A program made the position numbers and the translations under genes. Source: ZYF759 sp046297455 (lineage in GTDB: Bacteria > Pseudomonadota > Alphaproteobacteria > Rhizobiales > Rhizobiaceae). Taken from it: a stretch of DNA of 64,000 nt. Positions 26,640 to 34,837 of this stretch are shown here, piece by piece. Under the pieces are notes generated by a model. It was given only the letters and a program-made list of their open reading frames with translations, was not told the DNA's origin and did no database searches. How positions within the stretch are numbered: the stretch's first letter is position 1; the number at the start of each line of letters is the position of its first letter. Where the stretch lies: positions 62,001 to 126,000 of the forward strand of contig JBKBIT010000011.1 in the NCBI GenBank assembly GCA_046297455.1, in the 5' to 3' direction.

Positions 26640-26977
26640 GCTCTATTTCGTTGAACGCAACCAGCAGCCCGGAGCACGCGGCCCGCCGTCACCCGAGGGC
26701 GCGAGAGGGTTCTCATGCAGCCGGCCAACCAGTCGCTCTGTTTTGGCGCAGCCTTAGTTTTAGCGCCTTGTCGCCACATTGCAAGGTTTTTGCTGCAGCG
26801 CAGCAATGGCGATAGGTCGAGCGGGAGCACTTCGGCTACGAAATCCGCGCCTTGGCAAGGGTGCCACCGCCTTTGCAGCGCCGCGGCGGCGCCGGCATGT
26901 TTACCTGCGGGATAGGGAGCAAGCGGCAACGGCGTGGGGAGCACGCCGTTGCCTTCGTTGATCGCCCCTGCGGGCTG
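26640..26977. other. Intergenic region upstream of gpsA (338 nt)
   Basis: This gap separates the sugar-binding protein gene from gpsA, both on the minus strand. It holds a strong hairpin near the binding-protein end (listed separately). Short open frames here look random. A promoter for the glucosylglycerol operon is expected, but no convincing −35/−10 pair was identified. Confidence 0.5.
26925..26953 (-). terminator. Hairpin terminator after the sugar-binding protein gene
   Basis: GGCAACGGCGT and ACGCCGTTGCC form a perfect 11-bp stem around a 7-nt loop, 24 nt past the stop of the binding-protein gene. T-richness on the minus side is poor, so termination may not be purely intrinsic. Confidence 0.6.
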
Positions 26978-28207
26978 TCAGCGCAGCAGATCGTTCACGC
27001 CCTGGGCAGCCTGCTCGCGGGCTTTATCCGGACCGATCTGACCGGCCATCTGTTCCTGAAGCGCATCGGTGATCACCGCATGGATGCGAAGTCCGTTTTC
27101 GCCAGGAAACGCATACCAGGGGCCGAGCACGGGAAGCTGCTCCAGGCTGAGCGCCTGGTTCGGATTAGCGTCGTAGAATTCCTGCATGCGCGCGGCAACC
27201 AGCGTGTTCGGCGGCATGTAGCCGGACGAATTCACCAACACCTCGCCGCCGTCAGCCGACGAGACGAAGCGCACGAACTCCCAGGCCGCCTTCTGACGCT
27301 CGGGATCGGTGGTGAGGATCATGTTGACATTGCCGCCGGCCGCGAGCGTGCCGTTGGGGTCGTTGCGCGGGAACAGACCGGTCTTGATCTCGAAGCGACC
27401 GCCCACATTGTCCGTGTGGCGCTGCAGCCCGTTGATGGACTGTAGGAAGATGCCCAGGCGCCCGGCGTAGAAGAGCTGGACAGCACTGTCCATGCTGGTG
27501 GCCGGCATCCCGCCCTCGTCCAGCATCGACTGGAAGATGTCGAAGGCCTGCGCGCCGGGTTCCTTGTCGAACAGAACTTCCGTGCCATCCTCGTTGGCCA
27601 TCGCGCCGCCGGAACCGTAGACCAGCGACTGGAAGATCCAGTCTTCGTCGGCCGTCGTGTAGAGCCCGTAAATGTCGTCGCCGAGAGCGTTGATCTGGGC
27701 TGCCAATTCGATCATCCCGTTCCAGTCGGTCGGGAAGTCGTCGATATCGCCAACCGCCTGGCGCACGAGATCCATGTTGAAATAGGCAACCGGCGAGGAG
27801 AAGGCGACCGCCAGCCCATAGGCCTTGCCATCCTTGGAGGCGACTTCCGTCACCGGCCCGCCAAAGCCCTCGCCTTCCCAATCGGCTTCTTGCTCGATGA
27901 AGGGCGTGAGGTCGACGGCGATGCCGCGGTCGATCAGGCTGCGCTGGCGGTTCAGCGCCTGGTTGGTGACGTCCGGCATCTGGCCGGTGATCGACTGGCG
28001 CAATACCTGTTGCAGCCCGTCGTCATAATTGGCGTAGGGGGGCAGGTAGGTGACGGTGTATTCGGGATGGGCTTCCTCGAAGGCCACCTTCATGGCCTGG
28101 AAGATGCCGTCCATCCACGGCACGTACTGCACGGTGATTTCGGTCTGGGCATGCACGGGCATCGCCGTGGCAAGCATCAGCGCGAGCGCTGTCGCTGTCT
28201 TTCGCAT
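26978..28207 (-). CDS. Sugar ABC transporter substrate-binding protein
   Basis: This is a periplasmic family-1 extracellular solute-binding protein of 409 aa. The signal peptide MRKTATALALMLATAMPVHAQ is cleaved near residue 21. The fold features are ITVQYVPWMDGIFQAMKVAFEE, SLIDRGIAVDLTPF and KAAWEFVRFVSS. The frame stays open far upstream, but ATG 28207 has GGAG 9 nt ahead and begins the signal peptide. It is the last gene of an operon ATPase–permease–permease–binding protein. The substrate is probably a sugar or polyol; glycerol-3-phosphate is possible. Confidence 0.9.
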   Translation of the reverse strand: MRKTATALALMLATAMPVHAQTEITVQYVPWMDGIFQAMKVAFEEAHPEYTVTYLPPYANYDDGLQQVLRQSITGQMPDVTNQALNRQRSLIDRGIAVDLTPFIEQEADWEGEGFGGPVTEVASKDGKAYGLAVAFSSPVAYFNMDLVRQAVGDIDDFPTDWNGMIELAAQINALGDDIYGLYTTADEDWIFQSLVYGSGGAMANEDGTEVLFDKEPGAQAFDIFQSMLDEGGMPATSMDSAVQLFYAGRLGIFLQSINGLQRHTDNVGGRFEIKTGLFPRNDPNGTLAAGGNVNMILTTDPERQKAAWEFVRFVSSADGGEVLVNSSGYMPPNTLVAARMQEFYDANPNQALSLEQLPVLGPWYAFPGENGLRIHAVITDALQEQMAGQIGPDKAREQAAQGVNDLLR

Positions 28208-28227
28208 GGGTTCCATCTCCAATGGAC

Positions 28228-28248
28228 GGGCGGATGTATCAGCCGCCC
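28228..28248 (-). other. Intercistronic hairpin before the sugar-binding protein gene
   Basis: GGGCGG and CCGCCC form a perfect 6-bp stem with a 9-nt loop in the 83-nt gap between the second permease and the binding-protein gene. It could set differential expression by attenuation or RNA processing. Confidence 0.35.
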
Positions 28249-28290
28249 AGGGTTGCGGTTCAGGTGGGGAGGTAATGGCCGAGCAACGGC

Positions 28291-29145
28291 TCAGCCCTTG
28301 ATTCCACTCAGCGCGATGCCGTCGACGAAACGGCGTTGCGCCAAGAGGAAGGCGATGACCAGCGGTGCGGTGACGATCATGGTCGAGGCCATCATCGGGC
28401 CGAAATCGACCCCGGTTTCGTCGCGCCGGAAATACAGCACACCGAGCGGCGGCGGTGCGAGTTCGACCGACTGGATGACGATGAAGGGCCAGAACAGATC
28501 GTTCCAATGGCTGGTGACGGAAAAGATGCCGAAGGCTGTCACGGCTGGCCAGGAAGCGGGCAGGATCACCCGCCACACGATGGCCCACTCGCTGAAGCCG
28601 TCGACACGCGCCGCCGCAATCAGTTCGTCCGGTATCGAGGCGAAGAACTGCCTGAACAGGAAGATGCCGAACACGGAGATCGTGAAGGGCGCGATCAGCG
28701 CAGCATAGGTGTTGAGGATGCCCAGATTGGCGAAGGCGATGTAGAGCGGGATCGCCGTCACATGAATGGGGATCAGAAGCCCGATCAGCACCATCGCAAA
28801 GATCGTCGTGCGCCCGGCAAACCGGGTCTTGGACAGCGCATAGGCGCACGGCACGGCAAACAGGATCTGGAAGAACAGGATGCCGAAGCAGACGATCACC
28901 CCGTTCAGGAGAAACAGCCACAGCGGCGCCATGGTCAGGGCCTGGCGGTAGTTCTCGACGCCGTGGAACGTCTCGGGCCACAGCGAGATCGTGCCCGACC
29001 AGATTTCCGCCGGTGGCTTCAGCGATGCCGAAAAGCCCCACACGAACGGCATCAGCACGATGACCGCCCCGAGACCGAGCACCAGCAGGCGGATCACCCG
29101 GCCGGCCGTCCATCGGCGCATCCGAACAGCTTGAGGCGCGTTCAT
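28291..29145 (-). CDS. Sugar ABC transporter permease (MalG type)
   Basis: This is an inner-membrane permease of the MalG family, 284 aa, with six hydrophobic helices. The EAA loop reads ELIAAARVDGFSEWAIVWRVILPASWPA. The C-terminus RRFVDGIALSGIKG is typical of carbohydrate ABC permeases. The ATG at 29145 overlaps the stop of the first permease (ATGA). The long open frame upstream of this ATG is a shadow. Confidence 0.92.
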   Translation of the reverse strand: MNAPQAVRMRRWTAGRVIRLLVLGLGAVIVLMPFVWGFSASLKPPAEIWSGTISLWPETFHGVENYRQALTMAPLWLFLLNGVIVCFGILFFQILFAVPCAYALSKTRFAGRTTIFAMVLIGLLIPIHVTAIPLYIAFANLGILNTYAALIAPFTISVFGIFLFRQFFASIPDELIAAARVDGFSEWAIVWRVILPASWPAVTAFGIFSVTSHWNDLFWPFIVIQSVELAPPPLGVLYFRRDETGVDFGPMMASTMIVTAPLVIAFLLAQRRFVDGIALSGIKG

Positions 29146-30065
29146 CGGCCCTGCTCCTTGCGTCCGAAACTGCGGATCTGGATCACTGCAATGACCAGGA
29201 TGAGTGCGAGAAACACCATCGTCATGGCCGACGCGAAGCCGGTGCGGAAATAGACGAAGCCTTCTCGGTAGATGTTGAAAAGCAGCACGTTCGAGGCGTT
29301 GGCCGGTCCGCCCTGCGTCAGCGCCGCCACCGTGTCGAAGACCCGGAACGAGTAGAGCGTCGTGATCAGCACCACGAACAGCGTGGTTGGCGCCAGCCCC
29401 GGCCAGGTGACCAGCAGGAAGCGGTCCATCGCGCGGTCCGCGCCATCCACCTTTGCGGCCTGGTAGTAATCGCTGGGGATCGCCTTCAGCCCCGCCAGGA
29501 ACAGGATCATGTTGTAGCCGGTCTGCTGCCACACGAAGATGAACGCCAGTGAGGAGAGCACATGGCGCGGGTCGGACAGCCAGTCGGGACCCGCGATGCC
29601 GAACACCCGCCAGAGCAGCTGGTTCACCAACCCGAGGTCGGGGTGAAGGATGAATTCCCACACCGTCGCCATGGCCACTAGCAGCGCTGTGACAGGCAGG
29701 AAGTAGACAGTGCGGAAGAAGCTCCGGCCTGTCGTGTCGCTCTCGATCAGCAGCGCCACGGCCAGCCCCAGCGCCACCGAAGTCGGAACGGTTAGGAGCG
29801 TATAGTAGAGCGTGTTGTTGAAGGCCCGCCAGAACACGCGGTCGGCGAACATGTCGGAAAAATTCTGCAGGCCGACGAAATTGATCTGGCGCGCGCCGAG
29901 CTGGTAGTCGGTCACCGCCAGCAGCACGGCCGAGAGCGTTGGCACCAGGATCATCGCCAGCATCAGGATCGTCGCCGGCAGGGCGAGGCCCCATCCGGAG
30001 ACTGCCGCGCCGACGGCCCGCAGCCGTCGCGCGCGCCCGATCGCGGGGGCAAAGGCATCAGCCAT
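29142..30065 (-). CDS. Sugar ABC transporter permease (MalF type)
   Basis: This is the partner permease, 307 aa, with six helices. The EAA-like loop is YYQAAKVDGADRAMDRFLLVTWPGLAPTT. The preceding LSDPRHVLSSLAFIFVWQQTGYNMILFLAGLKAIP is characteristic of UgpA/MalF-type permeases. It overlaps the ATPase gene by 8 nt and the next permease by 4 nt. Confidence 0.92.
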   Translation of the reverse strand: MADAFAPAIGRARRLRAVGAAVSGWGLALPATILMLAMILVPTLSAVLLAVTDYQLGARQINFVGLQNFSDMFADRVFWRAFNNTLYYTLLTVPTSVALGLAVALLIESDTTGRSFFRTVYFLPVTALLVAMATVWEFILHPDLGLVNQLLWRVFGIAGPDWLSDPRHVLSSLAFIFVWQQTGYNMILFLAGLKAIPSDYYQAAKVDGADRAMDRFLLVTWPGLAPTTLFVVLITTLYSFRVFDTVAALTQGGPANASNVLLFNIYREGFVYFRTGFASAMTMVFLALILVIAVIQIRSFGRKEQGR

Positions 30066-31221
30066 ATTGCACCTCCGCGACGCGCTCCGACGACGTTGTC
30101 GCGGCGACCCTCTTGCCGGCCGGATCGAACAGATGCACGTCGGACGGTGCGGCGGCGAGCTTGACCTTGCCGTCCACGGACAGATGCGCCACGTCCTGCG
30201 GGGCCTGCTTCACGGTCACCTGCAAGTCGGGCTCGTCGAGAACGACGTGCAGGAAGACCTCCGGGCCGGTGTTTTCCAGAAGCGACACGGTACCCGTCAC
30301 GCCCGGCACGGCGTTGGCCACCAACCTGAAATGTTCTGGCCGGATACCGATACGCAGATCGGTTCCAGGCGCCAGGTCAACCCGCCCCATGACCATGCCG
30401 GCGGGCGCAGTCACGATGCCGCCCGCCCCGACCTTGCCAGGCAGGATGTTGATCTTGGGGCTGCCGATGAATTCCGCCACCCTGATGTCGGCTGGCTCGG
30501 CATAGATCCTGCCAGGCTGATCGACCTGCAGGATCTCGCCCTCCATCATGACCGCCACATGGGTGGACATGGTCATCGCCTCGATCTGGTCGTGAGTGAC
30601 ATAGACGAAGGTTGCGCCGAGGCGCTGGTGCAGCCGGGTGATCTCGGCCCGCATCTGCACCCGCAATTTGGCATCGAGATTGGACAGCGGCTCGTCCATC
30701 AGGAAGACTTTCGGATCGCGCACCATGGCCCTGCCGACGGCAACCCGCTGTCGCTGTCCGCCGGAGAGCTGGTAGGGCTTGCGGTCGAGCAGTTCCGACA
30801 GGCCGAGCATTTGGGCGGTCGCACGCACCTCGCGGTCGATCTGCACCCGCACCGCCGAGGAGCCCGGCACCAGGCCGCCGATGAGTGGCAGTCGATGGGC
30901 AAGCCCCAGCCTGCGCAAAACCAGCGGCACGGCGATGTTCTGGTAGACCGTCATATGCGGGTAGAGCGCATAGGACTGGAACACCATTGCCATGTCCCGG
31001 AGCTTGGGGTGCAGGTGGGTGACCGATGCACCGTCAAGGCGCACGTCCCCTTCGTCCTGCAGTTCGAGGCCGGAGATAATACGCAGGAGCGTCGATTTCC
31101 CGCAGCCCGAAGGACCGACCAGCGTCATGAACGCGCCATCGGGCACTTCCAGGGAAACAGATTTCAGTATGGGTTGCGCGCCGAGCGTCTTGCTCAGCGA
31201 CATGATGTCGAGTGATGCCAC
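30058..31221 (-). CDS. Sugar ABC transporter ATP-binding protein (MalK/UgpC type)
   Basis: This is the cytoplasmic ATPase of a carbohydrate importer, 387 aa. Walker A is GPSGCGKST, the Q-loop region is MVFQSYALYPHM, the signature is LSGGQRQRV, and Walker B is VFLMDEPLSNLDAKL. A TOBE-type regulatory domain follows residue 240. An insertion of about 20 residues (near RLPLIGGLVPGSSAV) lies in the helical domain and is unusual for the family. GTG 31221 is the likely start; the frame is open 24 codons upstream. It is the first gene of the operon. Confidence 0.92.
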   Translation of the reverse strand: MASLDIMSLSKTLGAQPILKSVSLEVPDGAFMTLVGPSGCGKSTLLRIISGLELQDEGDVRLDGASVTHLHPKLRDMAMVFQSYALYPHMTVYQNIAVPLVLRRLGLAHRLPLIGGLVPGSSAVRVQIDREVRATAQMLGLSELLDRKPYQLSGGQRQRVAVGRAMVRDPKVFLMDEPLSNLDAKLRVQMRAEITRLHQRLGATFVYVTHDQIEAMTMSTHVAVMMEGEILQVDQPGRIYAEPADIRVAEFIGSPKINILPGKVGAGGIVTAPAGMVMGRVDLAPGTDLRIGIRPEHFRLVANAVPGVTGTVSLLENTGPEVFLHVVLDEPDLQVTVKQAPQDVAHLSVDGKVKLAAAPSDVHLFDPAGKRVAATTSSERVAEVQYG

Positions 31222-31314
31222 AATTCTCGCCTGATCCGGTTGCCAAACATGGCTTGCGCCCGCCACCGATGGCGTGCGCAAGGCGTCGAACAACCGACCT
31301 GGCGCCCTGGAGCC

Positions 31315-31341
31315 GGGAACGTCCTCAGTAAGGACGGTCCC
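31315..31341. promoter_or_regulatory. Palindrome upstream of the sugar ABC operon, candidate operator
   Basis: The arms are GGGAACGTCCT and AGGACGGTCCC around a CAGTA loop, and they pair at 10 of 11 positions. It lies about 94 nt ahead of the ATPase start in the divergent region. It is followed by no T-run, so an operator is more likely than a terminator. Confidence 0.45.
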
Positions 31342-31392
31342 TATTCAGAGGCCGTGCGTCAGACCGGATGTCGTGGAACCTAGAGGCGCTCC

Positions 31393-31419
31393 TTGACAGC
31401 GCGATGAAGCCAATATGAT
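31393..31419 (+). promoter_or_regulatory. Candidate sigma-70 promoter for the SDR gene at 31625
   Basis: A perfect TTGACA (31393–31398) is followed after 15 nt by TATGAT (31414–31419). The spacer is shorter than the usual 17 nt. It points toward the SDR gene about 200 nt away. Confidence 0.45.
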
Positions 31420-31624
31420 CGTTTTGTTGCAGCCAGATATCAGCTGGACAGCCCCTCCTGGAGCAGCGGCTTCGGGACCCGAGCCGGACAGGCCACAACC
31501 GTTGCCGCTTGCTCGATGTCGACATGTCCATCTTGCCGATAGGCTGGCAGCAGGCTACTCCTGCCGCCCGATCCTGCTGGCCTGGAGGCCAGCTGGGGGT
31601 CTGGAGGATTTGGGGGAATTTCGA

Positions 31625-32383
31625 ATGGAATTGCTGAAAGACAAGCACTGCCTGATCACCGGCGGTGCCGGCAGCGTCGGATTGGCATGCGCTCAAGCGT
31701 TTCTCGATCATGGTGCACGCGTCACTCTGGTCGATCTGCATCCTCGTGACGGTCTGCCTGACAGTCTGGCAGGCTTGGAGGACCGCGTGCTCTATCTAGC
31801 CGCCGACGTATCCGACGTTCAGTCGACGGCGAACTACATCGCAGGCGCTGTCGACCGTTTCGGCAAGATCGACGTGCTGATGAGCAATGCGGGCAATTTC
31901 GGCGGCGTCTCGCCGATCGAGACCTTTCCGGTCGACAATTTCGATCAGGTGCTGGCCGTCCATGTGCGCGGCGCGTTCCTGGCCTGCCAGCACGGCGTGC
32001 CGCATATGCGCGATGGCAGCAGCATCATTATCACGTCAAGCGTCGCCGGCGTCACGGGATCGCCGGGCGTCCACGCTTACATCACCGCCAAGCATGCCCA
32101 GGTCGGCTTGATGCGCAGCCTCGCCAAGGAACTCGCGCCCCGCGGCATTCGGGTCAACACGTTGCATCCCGGACCGATCGACAACAGCTTCCAGAAGGCC
32201 GTCGAGGATGGATTCACCGCGGCGACCGGCCATGACGGCACGGAATACTTCAACAGCATCATCCCGCTGGCGCGCCATGCCCTGCCAGCCGAAATCGCAA
32301 AGGCCGCGCTGTACCTCGCCAGCGACATGAGCAGTTTCTCGACCGGCACGTTGCATATGGTCGATGGCGGCATGAGCATCTGA
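31625..32383 (+). CDS. SDR family oxidoreductase
   Basis: This is a classical SDR of 252 aa. TGGAGSVG is near residue 12, SNAGN is the NAG motif, SS precedes VAGV, and the catalytic pair is in YITAK. TLHMVDGGMSI closes the protein. ATG 31625 follows GGAGGATTTGGGGG and starts MELLKDKHCLITGG; the frame is open 70 codons upstream but without homology. It is divergent from the sugar ABC operon and may act on the imported sugar or polyol. Confidence 0.88.
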   Translation: MELLKDKHCLITGGAGSVGLACAQAFLDHGARVTLVDLHPRDGLPDSLAGLEDRVLYLAADVSDVQSTANYIAGAVDRFGKIDVLMSNAGNFGGVSPIETFPVDNFDQVLAVHVRGAFLACQHGVPHMRDGSSIIITSSVAGVTGSPGVHAYITAKHAQVGLMRSLAKELAPRGIRVNTLHPGPIDNSFQKAVEDGFTAATGHDGTEYFNSIIPLARHALPAEIAKAALYLASDMSSFSTGTLHMVDGGMSI

Positions 32384-32450
32384 TCGCGCCGCGCGACGGT
32401 GGGTTGTCTTCTGAAAAGCCCTCCCGTGCCGTCCGAAAAGAGCAAGCCAA

Positions 32451-32467
32451 TTGTCCAGATGGGACAA
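32451..32467. promoter_or_regulatory. Perfect inverted repeat ahead of the second SDR gene, candidate operator
   Basis: TTGTCC-AGATG-GGACAA is a perfect 6-bp inverted repeat with a 5-nt centre, in the 257-nt gap between the two SDR genes and 174 nt before the TTG start. Its size and spacing suit a dimeric regulator. No regulator gene is adjacent. Confidence 0.4.
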
Positions 32468-32640
32468 CGACGCGTGCGATCAATCCGACTATTCTTCCCA
32501 CAGCGGTGAAAAATCACCACAGGTTGGCGATCGCCTTCGGGGATCGCCGCCGAACTGCCGGAGCGCGGCGATACGATTGGCCGAGAAGGTCGAGACGGGA
32601 GGCCGGCGCGCTCAGGATGGTTGCGAAGAGGGAGGAAGCA

Positions 32641-33459
32641 TTGGCGTCTTTGCAGAAGATGTTCGATGTCCGTGGCAAGTCGACAATTGTCACGGGCGGC
32701 GCCAGTGGCATCGGCCGAGCCTACGCGGAGATCATGGCCGAACAGGGTGCCCGCGTGTGCATCTTCGATCTCGATAAGAAGGGGCTCGACCAGGCGGTCG
32801 ACGAAATGTCCGGGGCCGGCGGCGACGTCTGGGGCCAGCAGGTCGATGTGACCGACCGTCCCGGTCTGGCGCGCGCATTCGATGCCGTGGCCGAAAAGCA
32901 TGGCCGCATCGATGTCGTCTTCGCCAATGCGGGTATCGATGCGGGGCCAGGGTTCTTGTCGCCGGAAGGCGAGCGCAATCCGGAAGGCGCGATCGACGCC
33001 ATGGATGAGGCGGTCTGGGATCGCTCCATCGCCGTCAACCTCACCGGTGCGTTTTTCACCTTGCGCAATGCTGCGCGGCACATGAAGCAGACCGGTGGCG
33101 GAAGGATCATCGTCACGTCGTCGGTGGCTGCCCAGATCAACGAGGCGATCGTCGGGACGCCTTACATGCCCGCCAAGGCCGGCCTCGATCATCTGGTGCG
33201 CAACACCGCAATGGAACTCGGCATGTTCGGCATCCTGGTAAACTGCATTTCGCCGGGGCCGTTCATGACCAACATCGCCGGCGGCCGTTTGAAGATCCCC
33301 GCCGACCGCAAGGCGTTCGAGGAGCAATCGCTCATCGGGCGCATCGGTCACCCTGACGATATCAAGGGCCTGGCACTGTTTTTGGCCTCGCCGGCCTCAT
33401 CCTACGTAACTGGCGCGCAGTATGTCATCGATGGAGGATCGCGCCTGCGCATCATGTGA
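32641..33459 (+). CDS. SDR family oxidoreductase
   Basis: This is a classical SDR of 272 aa. TGGASGIG lies near residue 18, NAGID is the NAG motif, and the active-site pair is in YMPAK. TGAQYVIDGGSRLRIM is the C-terminus. The frame is open from 32404, but TTG 32641 is preceded by GGAGGAAGCA and opens MASLQKMFDVRGKS; ATG 32659 is an alternative. It precedes a LIV-type ABC operon by 72 nt and is probably part of the same catabolic unit. Confidence 0.85.
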   Translation: MASLQKMFDVRGKSTIVTGGASGIGRAYAEIMAEQGARVCIFDLDKKGLDQAVDEMSGAGGDVWGQQVDVTDRPGLARAFDAVAEKHGRIDVVFANAGIDAGPGFLSPEGERNPEGAIDAMDEAVWDRSIAVNLTGAFFTLRNAARHMKQTGGGRIIVTSSVAAQINEAIVGTPYMPAKAGLDHLVRNTAMELGMFGILVNCISPGPFMTNIAGGRLKIPADRKAFEEQSLIGRIGHPDDIKGLALFLASPASSYVTGAQYVIDGGSRLRIM

Positions 33460-33531
33460 AACCGCGCATCTGCTTTAAGGGGGCGGGTGCGTCTGGGGTG
33501 CATAATCCCTTGCAGACTCTGGGAGGATGAC

Positions 33532-34830
33532 ATGACTAAAAGCAGTTTGATCAAATCCGGCCGTGCGTCTCGGCGCACGATTCTCAAGGGCCTTGGCGCT
33601 GGCGCCGCTGCGCTCGCCATGCCCTATGTCGCGCGCGCACAGTCGGCCGGCACGATCAAGATCGGGTTCGTCACGCCGGCAACCGGGCCGATGGCCCTGT
33701 TCGGCGAGACCGACGGTTTCGCTCTTGATCGCATCCGCGCCCTGGTGGCCGATGGTCTCGAGGTCAACGGCGACCGCTACAATGTCGATATCCTGGTCCA
33801 AGACAGCCAGTCGGACTCCAACCGTGCCGCGGAAGTGGCCGGCGACCTCATCCTCAATCAGGAAGTCCACATGATCATCCCGGCCTCCACCACGCCGACG
33901 ATCACGGCGGTGGCCGATCAGGCCGAACTCTTCGAGACACCCTGCGTGTCGACGGCGGCGCCCTGGCAGGCGATCATCTTCCCGCGCGGCGGCGCCGACG
34001 ATCCGTTCGATTGGACGTACCACTTCTTCTGGGGCCTCGACGAAGCACTCAACACCTTTGTCGGCCTCTGGGAGACGATCGACACCAACCGCAAGGTCGG
34101 CATGCTCTTCCCGCAGAACATCGACGGCGAGACATGGGGCAATCGCGATTACGGCCTTCCGGCGCCAACCGAAGCCGCCGGCTTCGAGGTTGTCGTTCCC
34201 GGCTTCTTCCAGCCTCGCACCAACGACTACTCCGCTCAAATCGCACGCTTCCGCGACGAGGGCTGCGAGATCGTCGGCGGCATCGCGACGGTGGATGATT
34301 TCCGTACCTTCGTGAACCAGTGCAACCAGCAGGGTTACCACCCCAAGGCCATGACCATGGCCGCTGCGCTGTTGTTCCCCTCCGGAGTCGAGGCGCTTGG
34401 CGATCTCGGCGAGGGCATGTCCTCGGAGGTCTGGTGGACGCCGGCATTCCCGTTCGAATCCTCGCTCACCGGCCAGGTCAGCCGTGACATCGCCGACGAG
34501 TGGGAGGCCGAGACCGGTCGCCAGTGGACGCAGCCTCTCGGCTACAGCCATGCCATCTGGGAGGTTGCTTTGGACGCCCTCAAGCGTTCGTCCAACCCGC
34601 TCGACAGGGAGTCCATCCGCGACTCGATCCGCCAGACCAATCTCGACACGCTGATCGGCAACGTGAACTTCTCCACCGGTCCGCATCCGAATGTCTCCAC
34701 CACACCCATCTTCGGCGGGCAGTGGAAGCGTGGCGACAAGTGGCGCTATGATCTGAAGATCGTCGACAACTCCGTCAACCAGCTGTTCGAGCCGGAAGAC
34801 CAGATGGCGTTCCTGCCCTGGGCGCAGTGA
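33532..34830 (+). CDS. LIV-type ABC transporter substrate-binding protein (Tat exported)
   Basis: This is a periplasmic binding protein of the branched-chain amino acid/amide family, 432 aa. A twin-arginine signal (SRRTILKGLGAGAAALAMPYVARA) precedes IKIGFVTPATGPMALFGE. Type I periplasmic-binding features such as QDSQSDSNRAAEVAGDLI and IPASTTPTITAVADQAE follow. ATG 33532 has GGGAGGATGAC ahead. It is followed by both ATPases and both permeases. Such systems import aromatic acids, amides or urea as well as amino acids, so the ligand is open. Confidence 0.92.
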   Translation: MTKSSLIKSGRASRRTILKGLGAGAAALAMPYVARAQSAGTIKIGFVTPATGPMALFGETDGFALDRIRALVADGLEVNGDRYNVDILVQDSQSDSNRAAEVAGDLILNQEVHMIIPASTTPTITAVADQAELFETPCVSTAAPWQAIIFPRGGADDPFDWTYHFFWGLDEALNTFVGLWETIDTNRKVGMLFPQNIDGETWGNRDYGLPAPTEAAGFEVVVPGFFQPRTNDYSAQIARFRDEGCEIVGGIATVDDFRTFVNQCNQQGYHPKAMTMAAALLFPSGVEALGDLGEGMSSEVWWTPAFPFESSLTGQVSRDIADEWEAETGRQWTQPLGYSHAIWEVALDALKRSSNPLDRESIRDSIRQTNLDTLIGNVNFSTGPHPNVSTTPIFGGQWKRGDKWRYDLKIVDNSVNQLFEPEDQMAFLPWAQ

Positions 34831-34837
34831 CGGACTG

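Larger units (their letters stand above)
31222..31624. other. Divergent regulatory region (403 nt)
   Basis: This region separates the leftward sugar ABC operon from a rightward SDR gene. It holds a 27-nt imperfect palindrome at 31315–31341 and a candidate sigma-70 promoter at 31393–31419, both listed separately. An AT-richer stretch surrounds the promoter. No gene is evident. Confidence 0.6.

Noticed and set aside
28208..29113. N-terminal extension of the sugar-binding protein frame
   Set aside because: It runs over the MalG-type permease gene in another frame; the signal peptide begins at ATG 28207.
29146..29994. N-terminal extension of the MalG-type permease frame
   Set aside because: It overlaps the MalF-type permease; ATG 29145 makes the expected 4-nt overlap.
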